Assembly: GCF_023238445.1 (NCBI RefSeq)
Contig: NZ_CP096658.1
Location: 620,001-684,000, forward strand
Length of the DNA: 64,000 bases
Source of the DNA: Halorussus gelatinilyticus
GTDB taxonomy: Archaea; Halobacteriota; Halobacteria; Halobacteriales; Haladaptataceae
Direction of reading: 5' to 3'
Shown: piece by piece, positions 25,396-34,782 of the stretch
Layout: each line of letters starts with the position of its first letter
Numbering within the stretch: the stretch's first letter is position 1
Notes under the pieces: generated by a model
The model's database searches: none
What the model saw: only the letters and a program-made list of their open reading frames with translations
What the model was told of the DNA's origin: nothing
Program-made: the position numbers and the translations under genes

Positions 25396-25949
25396 TAGCG
25401 TCTGTAACTCGTTCGCCCGGCAGAAGTGCGTTCTGCCCCCGAACCGCGGAGGAGACTCCGGAGACTCTCGTCGGGGCGGTCGCGTCGTAGCCAGTATAGA
25501 ACGATAGAGCAGTCCTTGAAGTGGTCGTACATTTTTATTCTAATCATAGAAATTTCTGAACGGTGAGGCCGGCGTTCGTCGCCAAAGTTCAAGTACGGAA
25601 GCGGGACCACCTTCGCCCGGACGCTTCGCGCGGTCGGCCGGAGTCGAGGCCGGACGACCGCCAGTCCGACTAACCTGAGAGAGGGCCGAGCCAAACAATC
25701 GCACGAGTGGCGTCGCTGGAGATTGGAGCGGCGTCTCCGGCGGTCGAGTTGTATCGCTGGAGGTCAATCGGTTACGGACGAACCACGTCTCCCGAGCCGT
25801 GCTTCGTCACTCAGCACGACCTCGTGCGGTGGGCGCGGCGCTCGTGAGCGCCGCGCCCGCACGTGCCGCACCGGAAATCGGGAGAGCGCGCGACACTGGG
25901 AGCGGCGGCGCTACGCGAAGTCGCGTCGAAAGCCAGTGACTCCGCCTTC
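25396..25949. other. 554-bp spacer with AT-rich patch and a dispersed repeat
   Basis: Two things stand out. An A+T-rich patch at 25529-25558 contains ATTTTTATTC and TAGAAATTTC, and could be a promoter facing either way. A hairpin repeat occupies 25816-25857. Short open frames here have poor codon logic and no recognisable products, so I call no gene. Confidence 0.5.
25816..25857 (+). repeat. 42-bp dispersed repeat with hairpin, copy 1
   Basis: This stretch matches 38465-38506 on the opposite strand at 41 of 42 bases. It contains a near loop-free hairpin: arm GGGCGCGGCGCTC at 25831-25843, loop GT, reverse-complement arm ending at 25858. A second small hairpin, GCACGA CC TCGTGC, precedes it at 25814-25827. 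Both copies are intergenic, like bacterial REP elements. Confidence 0.8.
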
Positions 25950-26267
25950 TTAGGACGGGAGCGGGCAGAGACTCGCGGTCAGTACCGCGCGCTCGTCGGT
26001 GTCGTTGCGTGCGCCGTGGACTTCGCCGCGCTCGTGGAGGACGACGCCGGGGGCCTCGACGGTCTCCTCGGTGTCGCCCTGAATCACCGTCACCGTGCCT
26101 TCGAGGACGTGGAAGACGTTGGTCGCGTCGGCGTGGTCGTGGGGCGACAGCTCCGCGCCGGGGCCGAGCGCGAACGCCTTCACGAGTACGTCGTCGGTCA
26201 CGGCCAGTTCCGTATCGAGGACCTGTCCCTGCTCGGGGTCGAGGTCGGGATAGCGGTCGAGTCCCAT
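25950..26267 (-). CDS. Single-domain cupin protein
   Basis: From ATG 26267 the product is 105 aa and forms one double-stranded beta-helix. The first cupin motif is SPHDHADATNVFHVLEGTV (residues 41-59), and the second is GVVLHERGEVHGARN near 75-89. The His residues H43, H45 and H84 and an acidic residue suggest a metal site. Small cupins serve as dioxygenases, isomerases or sugar-binding sensors, and the substrate is not clear. A minus-strand TATA box at 26291-26300 fixes the start and implies a leaderless transcript. The frame stays open far upstream, but that part is antisense-like and not protein-like. Confidence 0.87.
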   Translation of the reverse strand: MGLDRYPDLDPEQGQVLDTELAVTDDVLVKAFALGPGAELSPHDHADATNVFHVLEGTVTVIQGDTEETVEAPGVVLHERGEVHGARNDTDERAVLTASLCPLPS

Positions 26268-26290
26268 GCGGTGAGAGACGGCGGGACGGG

Positions 26291-26300
26291 TCTTAAAAAC
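26291..26300 (-). promoter_or_regulatory. TATA box for the cupin gene
   Basis: The minus strand reads GTTTTTAAGA, 24-33 nt before ATG 26267. It supports the short cupin start. Confidence 0.65.
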
Positions 26301-26887
26301 CGGTCCGACGGTCGGTCGCTGCCGTCCGTCTCCGAAAAGCGGGGCGGGCGGACGAGTCCGGTGGCGCAGTCGTGCTGGGTGCGGCCAAGTCGCGGTTCGG
26401 CCGGGTGGTACGGCCGAGTGCCGTCGCGGCCGGGTGGCGGGACGCGGCCGCGCGGAGGGCAAATCGGAGAGTGCGGCGGTCGATGGGTGCGGATTCGTGT
26501 GCCTCTCGAAGACGAGCAGCGGCGAGCGGTCGGCCGTCGCGTTGGCGGAAAACCGGGCCGGTGGGCGGAGCGGCCCGGCCGGGTGTGTTCGTCGCCGCTC
26601 GTCGTGCCGGGATGTGCGGTTGCGGTCGTCGTCGCACTGCCGGGAGCGGACGGCAGTGCGCCGGTCGCAATGACCGCACTCGTCCCTATGTGAGCCTCCC
26701 ACTTCAACCGCGAGGACCGTCCAGATGGTTCAGGCTCGTTCACCGCCGTAGTGAACGGTTTTGAACTGTTCAACGGCGGCGTAGGGCGCTCGAGCGACTG
26801 TCGAGCGGCGTCGTAATTCGACGGTCGAGAAACGAGACGACCGTTCGGCGACGGCCGGACCGCGCGATGGTCCGACCGAGGCGGCGA
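26301..26887. other. 587-bp spacer, no supported gene
   Basis: Several frames are open because the DNA is so GC-rich, but their products are Arg/Pro-rich and unlike haloarchaeal proteins. There are scattered near-repeats (GGCCGGGTGG at several places near 26400-26450) and a 7-bp inverted repeat CGTTCAC / GTGAACG at 26737-26757. A degraded gene is possible but not demonstrable. Confidence 0.5.
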
Positions 26888-27106
26888 CTACGTGCGATGC
26901 TCGCCGACGAATCCGGTCGAGAACGCTATCCACGCCAGCACGCTCACGAACAGGATGGGCGGCAGGATAGCGAATCCCCAGAGCGGGTCGATACCCCACG
27001 CCAGCAGTAGGACGACGTCGAGGAGTCCCAACGTCAGAAAGGGCAGGACGGCCAGCGCGGCCCGCTTGCGGTCTACCGACCCCGAGGACGGAAAGCGGTT
27101 CTCCAT
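26888..27106 (-). CDS. Small two-helix membrane protein
   Basis: From ATG 27106 the product is 72 aa: a polar basic N-terminus (SVDRKRAA), two membrane helices (AVLPFLTLGLLDVVLLLAWG and FAILPPILFVSVLAWIAFST), and a short tail FVGEHRT. The turn between the helices holds IDPLWG. No family recognised. A CTTTTT element about 26-32 nt upstream on the minus strand could be the TATA box. It is divergent from the metallo-hydrolase gene, with the two starts 142 bp apart. Confidence 0.7.
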   Translation of the reverse strand: MENRFPSSGSVDRKRAALAVLPFLTLGLLDVVLLLAWGIDPLWGFAILPPILFVSVLAWIAFSTGFVGEHRT

Positions 27107-27248
27107 GTCCGAACGAGGGGTCCCCACGGACAAAAAGCGTCCGTTCGGCGACGGCACCCTCAGTCGGCCGACGCCGACGCGCGAGCGTCGTCCGCCGAGG
27201 AGTTCCGCGGGGGACAGGGCTTTGAGGTATGCTGTCGTGTCTCTCGAC

Positions 27249-27944
27249 ATGGCGACTGCGACCCAACTCGAAGCCGAACCCGGCACCGAAGCGGGCGTCT
27301 GGTGGCTCGACCTCGGCGGCGTCAACGCCTACCTCGCCGACGACGACGGCGACCTCGTGCTGGTGGACGCCGGCACGCCGCGGGACGCCGCCGACTTGCG
27401 CGACGGCATCCGCGAGGCGGGCTATCGGGTCTCGGACGTCGCCCGCGTCCTCGTCACCCACTACGACGTAGACCACGTCGGCGGACTCTCGAAACTCGGA
27501 CTGGACGCGCCCGTCTACGTCGGTCGCGCGGACGCCGAGATACTGGCGGGACAGCGCAAGCCGAGCGCTCGCAACCACAAGGGTTTGCTCCAGCGCGTGA
27601 CGAACCCCCTCGTCTCGGTTCCCGACCTCTCCATCCGACCGGTCGAGGACGGCGACGAAATCGGGAGTTTCACCGCGTACCACACGCCGGGCCACTCGCC
27701 GGGCCACACCGTCTACGTCGCCGACTCGCCGAGCGTGGCGTTCCTCGGCGACCTCGTGCGCGAGGCCGACGGTAGACTGGAGGCCTCGCCGTGGGTCACG
27801 AGCTACGACACCGACGAGGTTGCCCGGAGCATCCGACAGTTGGCCGACGACGCGCCCGACTTCGAGATGGCCGCGATGGGCCACGGGACGCCCATCATGC
27901 GCCGCGGGAGCGAGCGACTCCGGGAGTTGGCCGACCGGCTGTAA
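27249..27944 (+). CDS. Metallo-beta-lactamase-fold hydrolase
   Basis: From ATG 27249 the product is 231 aa with the full metal-binding set. THYDVDHVGG near residue 76 is the H-x-D-x-DH signature with Tyr in place of the second position. HTPGHSPGHTVY follows near 150, the FLGD Asp near 170, and the C-terminal GHGTPI near 213. It is a single-domain hydrolase of the glyoxalase-II-like group; likely substrates are thioesters or lactones, but this is not shown. GTG 27237 is an alternative start four codons earlier. No partner gene is apparent. Confidence 0.88.
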   Translation: MATATQLEAEPGTEAGVWWLDLGGVNAYLADDDGDLVLVDAGTPRDAADLRDGIREAGYRVSDVARVLVTHYDVDHVGGLSKLGLDAPVYVGRADAEILAGQRKPSARNHKGLLQRVTNPLVSVPDLSIRPVEDGDEIGSFTAYHTPGHSPGHTVYVADSPSVAFLGDLVREADGRLEASPWVTSYDTDEVARSIRQLADDAPDFEMAAMGHGTPIMRRGSERLRELADRL

Positions 27945-27992
27945 CGGCTGACGCCGAACGGTATAACTTCGGGCCGTGCATTCGAAAAATCG

Positions 27993-29168
27993 ATGGTCGG
28001 CTCCTCGCGTCTCCGCCAGGGACCGAACTGGGCGCACGTCGTCTCGGCGCTGGGACTCCTGTACGTCGTCCTCGCCGTCGGTCGGTTCGCGGCGGTCGTG
28101 GCGTCGGGCGACTCGCTCGCGGAGGCGCTCCTGAACGTCGTGCAGGTCGGCGGTCCCGGCGCGATGCTCCTCTACGGCGGGCTTCGACTCCCGGCGACCG
28201 AACTCCGGCCCGAGGCGTACCCCCGCGTCGTGACGTGGTGTCTCGGCGGGGCCGCGGTGTTGCTCGGGATAGTCGGACTACTCTTCCTCGACCCAGACGT
28301 GAACGTCAACCACCCGCTGTGGTCGGTCGTCCTCGCCGCGGCCGTCGGCAACCTCGGCGGCTTCGCCATCGGAACGAACGAGGCGCGGGCCATCTCCCGT
28401 GCCCGCGACGCCGAGGACCACGAGCGCGAGTTACAGCGCCAGAACGAGCGGCTCGAATCGTTCGCCAGCATGCTCGCCCACGAACTCCGCAACCCGCTGA
28501 ACATCGCCCAAATCTACCTCCCGCAGGCCACGGCGGGCGACGAGGCCGCCGCCGCCGAGGTCGAATCGGCCCACGAGCGCATCGAGGAGATGATAGATGT
28601 TCTGCTCATCACGGCCCGGAGTACCGATTCAAGCGTCGAGACCGGGCGCGCGTCGCTCGGCGAGGTCGCCGCGGAGGCGTGGGAGGGCCTGCCGGTCGAG
28701 CGCGCGAACCTCGTCGTGGAGACCGACAGGACCGTCCCGGCCGACCCGGTTCACCTTCGGCACCTGCTCGAAAACCTGTTCAAGAATGCCGTGGAGCACG
28801 GCTCCACGAGCAGTCGGCCGTCGGCCGACGACGCTGTCGAACACGGTTCGACAACCAGTCGCCCTGCGGACGACGACGCCGTGGAACACGCCGACGAGAG
28901 CGTGACCGTTCGTGTCGGCGACCTCCCCTCCGGCTTCTACGTCGCCGACGACGGGCCGGGCATCCCGGCCGACGAGCGCGCGGCCGTCTTCGACGCCGGG
29001 TACACTACGGACGCCGACGGCATCGGTCTCGGGTTGACGTTCATCTCGCAACTGGCCGAGACGTACGGCTGGGACTGCACCCTCACCGAGAGCGAGGCGG
29101 GCGGCGCGCGCTTCGAGTTCCGGAACGTCGAGACGGAGACCGAGAAGCGACGGGCGGACCGCGCGTAG
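27993..29168 (+). CDS. Membrane sensor histidine kinase with four-helix sensor and duplicated N-box segment
   Basis: The 391-aa protein has four membrane helices (about residues 15-35, 45-62, 78-98 and 105-125), like the 4TM sensor of archaeal kinases. A short coiled coil leads to the H-box LAHELRNPLN (His near 164). The N-box reads NLFKNAVEHGS near 266, and DDGPGIP plus GIGLGLTF form the ATP lid. Just after the N-box a 15-codon unit is repeated (28788-28832, 28833-28877, then a partial copy), repeating AVEHGST. No response regulator is next door, so it is an orphan kinase. TATAAC at 27961-27967 gives a leaderless start. Confidence 0.88.
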   Translation: MVGSSRLRQGPNWAHVVSALGLLYVVLAVGRFAAVVASGDSLAEALLNVVQVGGPGAMLLYGGLRLPATELRPEAYPRVVTWCLGGAAVLLGIVGLLFLDPDVNVNHPLWSVVLAAAVGNLGGFAIGTNEARAISRARDAEDHERELQRQNERLESFASMLAHELRNPLNIAQIYLPQATAGDEAAAAEVESAHERIEEMIDVLLITARSTDSSVETGRASLGEVAAEAWEGLPVERANLVVETDRTVPADPVHLRHLLENLFKNAVEHGSTSSRPSADDAVEHGSTTSRPADDDAVEHADESVTVRVGDLPSGFYVADDGPGIPADERAAVFDAGYTTDADGIGLGLTFISQLAETYGWDCTLTESEAGGARFEFRNVETETEKRRADRA

Positions 29169-29257
29169 CCGAACCGCTCGTCGGTCGGAGCGATGGGTTG
29201 CCACTTCGGCCCACACTCCCCCGAGACTTACGTTCACCGAACGAGTTCACCGACGCG

Positions 29258-29881
29258 ATGAGCGACAGAGACGCCGTTCGCCGGGCCTACGACGCGATGG
29301 CCGAGACGTACGCCGACGAGCGGTCCGCGGAGGGCCGCGGGACGGAGATTCTGACCGAGTTCCTCGACGCGCTCCCCGAGCGCCCGCGCGTCCTCGACGC
29401 GGGGTGCGGACAGGGCACGCCGGTCCTCGAACGACTCGCCGCGGTCGGCGACCCGGTGGGTCTGGACTTCTCGCGCCAACAGTTGCGACTCGCCCGCGAG
29501 ACCGTTCCCGGCGCGCCGCTCGTCCGCGGCGACATGACCGCGCTCCCGTTCGAGAGCGACGCCTTCGACGCCGTGACCGCCTTCCACTCGCTGATTCACG
29601 TGCCGTCGGACGACCACGAGACGGTCCTCGCGGAGTTCGCGCGCGTCCTCCGGCCCGGCGGGCGCGTCCTCCTGACGGAGGGGTGCGAGGAGTGGTCCGG
29701 CGAGAACCCCGATTGGCTCGACAGCGGCGTCGAGATGCAGTGGGACATCGCCGGAATCGAGACGACGAAGAAGCAGTTGGAGCGCGCCGGATTCGCCGTC
29801 GAAGACGAGTGGCTGGTAGTCGATAAACTGGCCGACGACGAGGTGCAGAAACCGTTTCTCGAAGCGCGGTTGGCGGAGTGA
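29258..29881 (+). CDS. Class I SAM-dependent methyltransferase
   Basis: The 207-aa protein has motif I VLDAGCGQGTPVLE near residue 45, an acidic end of strand two (GLDFSRQQL), motif II MTALPFESDAFDAVTAF near 92, and motif III LRPGGRVLLTEG near 130. This is the UbiE/methyltransf_11 type that methylates small molecules. YDAMAETYADER near the start is typical of the group. The substrate is not indicated by the neighbours, a histidine kinase upstream and the pyrG operon converging from the other side. Its stop is 8 bases from the stop of the minus-strand gene. Confidence 0.88.
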   Translation: MSDRDAVRRAYDAMAETYADERSAEGRGTEILTEFLDALPERPRVLDAGCGQGTPVLERLAAVGDPVGLDFSRQQLRLARETVPGAPLVRGDMTALPFESDAFDAVTAFHSLIHVPSDDHETVLAEFARVLRPGGRVLLTEGCEEWSGENPDWLDSGVEMQWDIAGIETTKKQLERAGFAVEDEWLVVDKLADDEVQKPFLEARLAE

Positions 29882-29889
29882 GGAACAGC

Positions 29890-30210
29890 TCAGGCCGCCA
29901 GTTCCTCGGCCACCGCGTCGGCCGAGAGCAGTTGCGGGTCCACGATGAAGTCGGCCTGCCCGCGGGCGAAGTCCGGCAGGTCGTCGGCGGTGTAGACGAC
30001 GACGCGCAGGTCGTCGTTGATGTCCTTGGCGACCGAGATGGCGGTCGCGCCCTCGGTCTCGGTCAGGACGAGCGCGTCGGCCTCGGTGACGCCTGCCTCT
30101 TCGAGCGCCGGGCGGTTGGCCACGGCGTCGATGCGCGTCAACTCGACGCCCTCGGCTTCGAGGGCGTCGCCCAGTCCGTCTCGGTCGGGTCCGACGAGAA
30201 TCGCCTTCAT
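29890..30210 (-). CDS. Small Rossmann-like protein at the end of the pyrG-guaAB operon
   Basis: The 106-aa protein looks like an isolated TrkA-N/NAD-binding half-domain: MKAILVGPDRDGLGDALEAE opens a strand-loop-helix, then ADALVLTETEGATAISVAKD and RVVVYTADDLPDFA. It lacks the GxGxxG loop, so nucleotide binding is doubtful. One base separates it from guaAB, so it is surely in the same operon. The link to GTP and CTP synthesis suggests a regulator of nucleotide balance, but that is inference. I recall haloarchaeal relatives being annotated only as a domain of unknown function. Confidence 0.8.
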   Translation of the reverse strand: MKAILVGPDRDGLGDALEAEGVELTRIDAVANRPALEEAGVTEADALVLTETEGATAISVAKDINDDLRVVVYTADDLPDFARGQADFIVDPQLLSADAVAEELAA

Positions 30211-30211
30211 C

Positions 30212-31129
30212 TCACTCGTACTCGATGGTCGCGGGCGGTTTGTGGGTCACGTCGTAGACGACCCGCGAGACGTTGTCGTTCTGTCCCGTGATGCGACTCT
30301 GGATGCGCTGGAGCGTTTCCCAGTCGATTTCCTGGGCGCGGGCGGTCATCCCGTCGCGGCTCTCGACCGACCGGACCGCGACGACGTAGCCGTGGACGCG
30401 GTTGTCGCCCTTGACGCCGGTGGCCTTGCCGAGGACCGCGGCGAACGCCTGCCACGGGTCGTATTCGTCCAGTTCCTCCTCGACGACGTGGGTCGCCTCG
30501 CGGGCGACCTCCAGTTTCTCCTCGGTGACCTCCCCGAGGATGCGGACCGCGAGGCCCGGACCGGGGAACGGCATGCGCTCGGCGATTATCTCTTCGAGGT
30601 CGAGCGCGCGGGCGACCTCCCGGACCTCGTCCTTGTAGAGGTCGCGCATCGGTTCGACGATGCCCTCGAAGTCCACCACGTCCGGCAGACCGCCGACGTT
30701 GTGGTGGGACTTGATGGTGCCCTCGCTCTCGATGCGGTCGGGGTAGATGGTCCCCTGCACCAGATAGTCGGCCTGCGTCTCCTCGGCGACCGTCTCGAAC
30801 TCCCGGATGAACTGCTCGCCGATGGCGTGGCGCTTCTCCTCGGGGTCGGTGACGTCCGCGAGCGCGTCGAGGAATCGGTCCTTGGCGTCCACGATGCGGA
30901 GGCTGTCCATGTAGTCGAACGTCTCCCGAATCTCGTCGGTCTCGCCCTTCCGCATCAGGCCGGTATCGACGTAGACCGGGGTGAGTTGGTCGCCCAGCGC
31001 CTCGTAGGCCAGCGCGGCGGCCGTCGAGGAGTCCACCCCGCCCGACAGCGCGATGACGGCGTTCGCGTCGCCGACGTCGTTGCGAATCTCTGCGACCTTC
31101 TCGTCGATGAATTCGTCGGTGTTGACCAT
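30212..31129 (-). CDS. guaAB: GMP synthase subunit B (ATP pyrophosphatase subunit)
   Basis: From ATG 31129 the product is 305 aa. [20 protein letters not shown] at residue 26 is the PP-loop that binds ATP and activates [14 protein letters not shown] near 165 and [11 protein letters not shown] near 215 are GMP-synthase signatures, as is the end [19 protein letters not shown]. In archaea the glutaminase subunit is a separate protein, and no such gene is in the window. The ATG overlaps the pyrG stop (ATGA at 31128-31131), so GTP and CTP synthesis genes are translationally coupled here. Both enzymes are amidotransferases using glutamine nitrogen. Confidence 0.95.
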   Translation of the reverse strand: MVNTDEFIDEKVAEIRNDVGDANAVIALSGGVDSSTAAALAYEALGDQLTPVYVDTGLMRKGETDEIRETFDYMDSLRIVDAKDRFLDALADVTDPEEKRHAIGEQFIREFETVAEETQADYLVQGTIYPDRIESEGTIKSHHNVGGLPDVVDFEGIVEPMRDLYKDEVREVARALDLEEIIAERMPFPGPGLAVRILGEVTEEKLEVAREATHVVEEELDEYDPWQAFAAVLGKATGVKGDNRVHGYVVAVRSVESRDGMTARAQEIDWETLQRIQSRITGQNDNVSRVVYDVTHKPPATIEYE

Positions 31130-32799
31130 CAGGCTTCGACCTCCTCGGGCGTCTCGGTGTTCGCGTCGGTTCCGTCCTCGGACTCGTCGAGCACGGCCTC
31201 CAGCAGGCCGACGAACGGCGGACTCGCGCGGGTCGGCCGCGACCGGAACTCGGGGTGGAACTGCGTGCCGAGGAAGTACGGGTGGTCGGCCAGTTCCAGA
31301 ATCTCCATCCGGTTGCCCGACTGCCCAGAGAACACGAGGTCCGTCTCCTCGAACTGGTCGAAGTACTCGGGGTTGACCTCGTAGCGGTGGCGGTGGCGCT
31401 CGGTGCAGGAGGTGCCGCCGTAGATGCGCTCGGCAAGCGTGCCCGGTTCGATGTCGGTCTCGTGGGCACCCAGTCGCATCGTCCCGCCGAGGTCTTCGAG
31501 GTCGTACTGCTCGGGCAGGAGGTCGATGACCGGGTGGGGCGTGTCGGCCTCGATTTCCGCGGAGTGAGCGCCCTCGAGTCCGAGGACGTTCCGGGCGTAC
31601 TCCACGACGGCGAGTTGGAACCCGAGACAGAGACCGAGGTAGGGCACGCCGTTCTCGCGGGCGTACCGGATGGCCTCGATTTTCCCTCGCGTTCCGCGGG
31701 AACCGAACCCGCCGGGGACGACGATGCCGTCGGCCTCGTAGAGGCGCTCCTCGTGGTCCTCGGCCATCTTCTCGGAGTCCACCCACCGGACGTTCACGTC
31801 CACGTTCTTCTCCAGTCCGGCGTGCTTGAGCGCCTCGTTGACCGACATGTAGGCGTCTTCGAGGTCGTACTTTCCGACCAGCGCGATTTCGACTTCGCCG
31901 TGGGTGTCTTGGGTGACGAGGTTTCGCCACGTGTTGTCCCGGTCTGCGGGCGGCAGGGCTTCGTCGGCGAGGTCGAATCGCTCCATCACGTACTCGTCCA
32001 GCCCTTCCTCCTCGACCATCAGCGGGACGTGGTAGATGTCTTCGACGTCGGGGTTCGAGAACACGGCGTCGGTCGGCACGTCGCAGAACAGCGCGATCTT
32101 CTCCTTGGTCGAGGGGTCGAGTTCGTCCTCGCAGCGCCCGACGAGGATGTCGGGCTGAAGCCCGATGGAACGCAGTTCCTTCACGGAGTGTTGGGTCGGC
32201 TTGGTCTTCTGCTCGCCGTTCTTCGAGTAGGGAACCAAGGTGACGTGAGTCAGCAGGAAGTCCTCTTCGTCCTCCTCGTGGGCGAACTGCCGGAGCGCCT
32301 CCAAGAAGGGCATCCCCTCGATGTCGCCCACCGTGCCCCCGACCTCCACGATACAGACGTCGTGGCCCTCGGCGGCCTCCCGAATCCGGCGCTTGATGTC
32401 GTCGGTGACGTGCGGAATGATTTGGACCGTCTTGCCCAAGTAGTCGCCCGCGCGCTCCTTCTCGATGACGTGCTGGTAGGTCTTTCCCGTGGTGACGTTG
32501 TGGTCGAACGTCATGTCCACGTCGAGGAACCGCTCGTAGTTCCCCAAGTCCAAGTCCACCTCGCCGCCGTCCTTGAGGACGTACACCTCGCCGTGCTGGA
32601 AGGGGTTCATCGTCCCCGCGTCCACGTTGAGATAGGGGTCGATTTTGACCGCGGTCACGTCGAACCCGGCGTTGGCCAGCAGACGGCCGGTGCTGGCGGC
32701 AGTGATGCCCTTGCCGAGTCCCGACATGACGCCCCCGGTGACGAAAATGAACTTGTTCCCGAGGGAGGGGTCGTAATCGGTTTCCGGTTCTGTCGGCAT
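31129..32799 (-). CDS. pyrG: CTP synthase
   Basis: From ATG 32799 the product is 556 aa. The synthetase half has the P-loop [14 protein letters not shown] at residue 19, the [19 protein letters not shown] block and [12 protein letters not shown]. The C-terminal glutaminase half has GLCLGFQ (Cys nucleophile) near 385 and a closing HPEF His-Glu pair near 520. It makes CTP from UTP, ATP and glutamine. The last 25 residues are an acidic, non-conserved tail ([19 protein letters not shown]). It is first in the operon; TTTTGAAC about 22-30 nt upstream may be its TATA box. Confidence 0.96.
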   Translation of the reverse strand: MPTEPETDYDPSLGNKFIFVTGGVMSGLGKGITAASTGRLLANAGFDVTAVKIDPYLNVDAGTMNPFQHGEVYVLKDGGEVDLDLGNYERFLDVDMTFDHNVTTGKTYQHVIEKERAGDYLGKTVQIIPHVTDDIKRRIREAAEGHDVCIVEVGGTVGDIEGMPFLEALRQFAHEEDEEDFLLTHVTLVPYSKNGEQKTKPTQHSVKELRSIGLQPDILVGRCEDELDPSTKEKIALFCDVPTDAVFSNPDVEDIYHVPLMVEEEGLDEYVMERFDLADEALPPADRDNTWRNLVTQDTHGEVEIALVGKYDLEDAYMSVNEALKHAGLEKNVDVNVRWVDSEKMAEDHEERLYEADGIVVPGGFGSRGTRGKIEAIRYARENGVPYLGLCLGFQLAVVEYARNVLGLEGAHSAEIEADTPHPVIDLLPEQYDLEDLGGTMRLGAHETDIEPGTLAERIYGGTSCTERHRHRYEVNPEYFDQFEETDLVFSGQSGNRMEILELADHPYFLGTQFHPEFRSRPTRASPPFVGLLEAVLDESEDGTDANTETPEEVEA

Positions 32800-32885
32800 A
32801 CTGGGTGTCGGCGGGCGCTGTTCAAAACGATTTCGGAGCGCGCAAGGAGCGTCAGTGGGTGTCACGATTGGCGGCCCTCCGTCGG

Positions 32886-32957
32886 CGGCTTCCCTCCCGC
32901 CTGCGGCTACCCCCGCGTCGGCAACTCCCCTCGCGTCCACGGCTACCCTCCCGCCGG
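32886..32957. repeat. Four degenerate tandem copies of an 18-bp unit
   Basis: The copies are CGGCTTCCCTCCCGCCTG, CGGCTACCCCCGCGTCGG, CAACTCCCCTCGCGTCCA and CGGCTACCCTCCCGCCGG, end to end. They lie between the divergent pyrG and HtrA-like genes. The 18-bp period could be protein-binding or slippage-derived. No hairpin dominates. Confidence 0.75.
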
Positions 32958-33019
32958 TAGCCACACAGTTCTCGGGCGCTATCCCAACCTTCTTTGTCGA
33001 ATAGTGGGACGGCAAACCG

Positions 33020-34147
33020 ATGGAACCGACTCGCAGACGCGTCCTCGGCGCACTGGCGACCGCGGCGACCGCCGGCGTCGCCGGGTGTTCGAGCGACACG
33101 GCCCCGAGCGCGGACAGTTCCGACGACCGGACCGGCGCGGGCAACACCGAGACGACCGCGGGCACGGACGAGCGACCCGTCCGGAACGCCTCCGGGACGA
33201 CCGCGGCCGACGCCGACAGCGTCTACACTCGCGTCTACCGCGAGACCTCCGAGTCGGTCGCGCTGATTCGCACGCCCCGCGGCTCGCAGGGGTCGGGGTT
33301 CCTCTACGACGAGCGCCACTTCGTCACCAACTACCACGTCGTCGGCGAGTCCGACCGCGTGAGCGTCCAGTTCGACGACACCGTCTCGCGCGTCGGCCGG
33401 GTCGTCGGCCGCGACCCGCGGAGCGACCTCGCGGTAATCGAGGTGGACGTGCCCGACGGCATCGCGCCGCTCGACCTCATCGACTCCGAGCCGGCCATCG
33501 GCACCCGCGTCGCGGTCGTCGGAAGCCCGTACGGACTCCGGGGGTCGCTGACCTCCGGCATCGTCAGCGGCGTGGACCGACAGGTGCCGAGTCCGGTCGG
33601 CGACTACCAGATTCCCAACGCCATCCAGACCGACGCGCCCGTCAACCCCGGCAACTCCGGAGGACCGCTCGTCAACCTCTCGGGGAAGGTGCTGGGCGTC
33701 GTCAACTCCGGCGGCGGCGACAACATCGCGTTCGCCATCTCGGCCGCGCTGGTCCGGCGCGTCGTCCCCGCGCTCCTCGCGGACGGCGAGTACGACCACC
33801 CCTATCTCGGTGCCCGGACCGCGACCGTCACGGAACTGGTCGCGCGGGCGAACGGCTTCCCGAACGCCGAGGGCGTCATCGTCGTGAACGTTCCCTCCGA
33901 CGTCCCGGCCGCGGGCCAACTCCGGCCGTGTACGAGCGTCGAGCGCGTCGAGGGGTTCCGCGTCCCGGTCGGCGGCGACGCCATCCTCGCCGTCGAAGGC
34001 ACCTCGATTCGCTCCGACAAGGACCTCCACGCCTACCTCGCGCTCGAAGCGAGCCCCGACGACACGCTCTCGGTGCGGGTGCGCCGGGACGGCGCGGTGA
34101 CGACGGTTCCGGTCGAAATCGGTGCGCGACCCGAACTGGTGGCGTGA
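33020..34147 (+). CDS. HtrA/DegP-like serine protease, lipoprotein
   Basis: The 375-aa protein starts [20 protein letters not shown], a twin-arginine signal with lipobox VAGC, so it is exported folded and lipid-anchored. A disordered Ser/Thr/Asp linker precedes the trypsin-like domain with catalytic His in TNYHVVG (about residue 104), Asp in [10 protein letters not shown] (about 135) and Ser in GNSGGPLVN (about 214). One PDZ domain follows (about residues 260-370). It should degrade or refold damaged proteins outside the cell. Divergent from pyrG. A PDZ-containing, single-protease layout matches DegS/HtrA-type archaeal proteins. Confidence 0.92.
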   Translation: MEPTRRRVLGALATAATAGVAGCSSDTAPSADSSDDRTGAGNTETTAGTDERPVRNASGTTAADADSVYTRVYRETSESVALIRTPRGSQGSGFLYDERHFVTNYHVVGESDRVSVQFDDTVSRVGRVVGRDPRSDLAVIEVDVPDGIAPLDLIDSEPAIGTRVAVVGSPYGLRGSLTSGIVSGVDRQVPSPVGDYQIPNAIQTDAPVNPGNSGGPLVNLSGKVLGVVNSGGGDNIAFAISAALVRRVVPALLADGEYDHPYLGARTATVTELVARANGFPNAEGVIVVNVPSDVPAAGQLRPCTSVERVEGFRVPVGGDAILAVEGTSIRSDKDLHAYLALEASPDDTLSVRVRRDGAVTTVPVEIGARPELVA

Positions 34148-34155
34148 GGCCGCCC

Positions 34156-34782
34156 TCAGAGTTCCCGAATCAGGAACTCGCCCACTGCGTCGGCCACCTT
34201 CCCGTGCTGGCCGACGAAGAAGTGGTCGGCGCTCATCTCGACCGTCTCGCGGCCCGACGCTTCCGCCCGCTGGACCAGCGGCTTCCAGTCGGCCGTGTCG
34301 TCGCGCGTCCCGTAGACGACCAGTAGCGGCCCCGTCACGTCCGCCAGCGCCTCGGCGGCGTCCAAGTCGTCGGCCAGCCGTGAGGCGGGCGCGAGCAGTG
34401 CCACGGCGTCGGGCTGCGGGTCGGTCGTCGCGGCCGCGAGCGTTGCGATGGCACCGCCGAAACTGAACCCGAATATGCCGACGCGGTCGTAGCGTTCGCG
34501 CGCCCACCGGAGGGCGTTTCGGGCGTCCTCGCGCTCGCCGTACCCCTCGTCCCAGTCGCCGTAGTCGAACCGCAGGCAGGCGATTCCGGCCTCATTGAGG
34601 GCCTCGCTGACGGCGACGAGGCGCTTGTCGCCGCGGTGCCCGCGGTGCTGGGGATGGGGCGGACAGGCGACGACGACTGCTTCGGGGTCGGCGGACTCGG
34701 GGGCGTCCGGGTCGTCGTCGGGCGTGTCGAGGGTGGCGCGCACGTCTCGCGCGCCGGGAATCGGTAGGTCCTCGGAGTTCAT
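34156..34782 (-). CDS. Alpha/beta hydrolase
   Basis: From ATG 34782 the product is 208 aa. The fold shows VVVACPPHPQHRGHRGD in the oxyanion strand, GFSFGG near residue 105 (Ser nucleophile in GxSxG), GPLLVVYGTRDD near 155 (acid) and SADHFFVGQHGK near 182 (His). PHPxxGG-type starts occur in dienelactone-hydrolase and CocE/NonD-like relatives. Substrate unknown. The gene converges on the HtrA-like protease with 8 bases between stops. An ATG at 34821 is possible, but CTTATC on the minus strand about 26-33 nt before 34782 suits the shorter form. Confidence 0.85.
   Translation of the reverse strand: MNSEDLPIPGARDVRATLDTPDDDPDAPESADPEAVVVACPPHPQHRGHRGDKRLVAVSEALNEAGIACLRFDYGDWDEGYGEREDARNALRWARERYDRVGIFGFSFGGAIATLAAATTDPQPDAVALLAPASRLADDLDAAEALADVTGPLLVVYGTRDDTADWKPLVQRAEASGRETVEMSADHFFVGQHGKVADAVGEFLIREL

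Noticed and set aside
25540-25767. 75-codon frame in the psiE-cupin spacer
   Set aside because: No ribosome-binding site or TATA fits its start, composition is unlike the acidic neighbours, and no family is recognisable.
26268-26702. Upstream extension of the cupin gene
   Set aside because: The extra part is Arg/Pro/His-rich without cupin features, and a good TATA box lies right before the short start.
31255-34326. Very long open frame on the plus strand opposite pyrG and guaAB
   Set aside because: It is an antisense shadow. The minus strand encodes complete, recognisable enzymes, and the plus product has no domain and runs on into another gene in the wrong frame.
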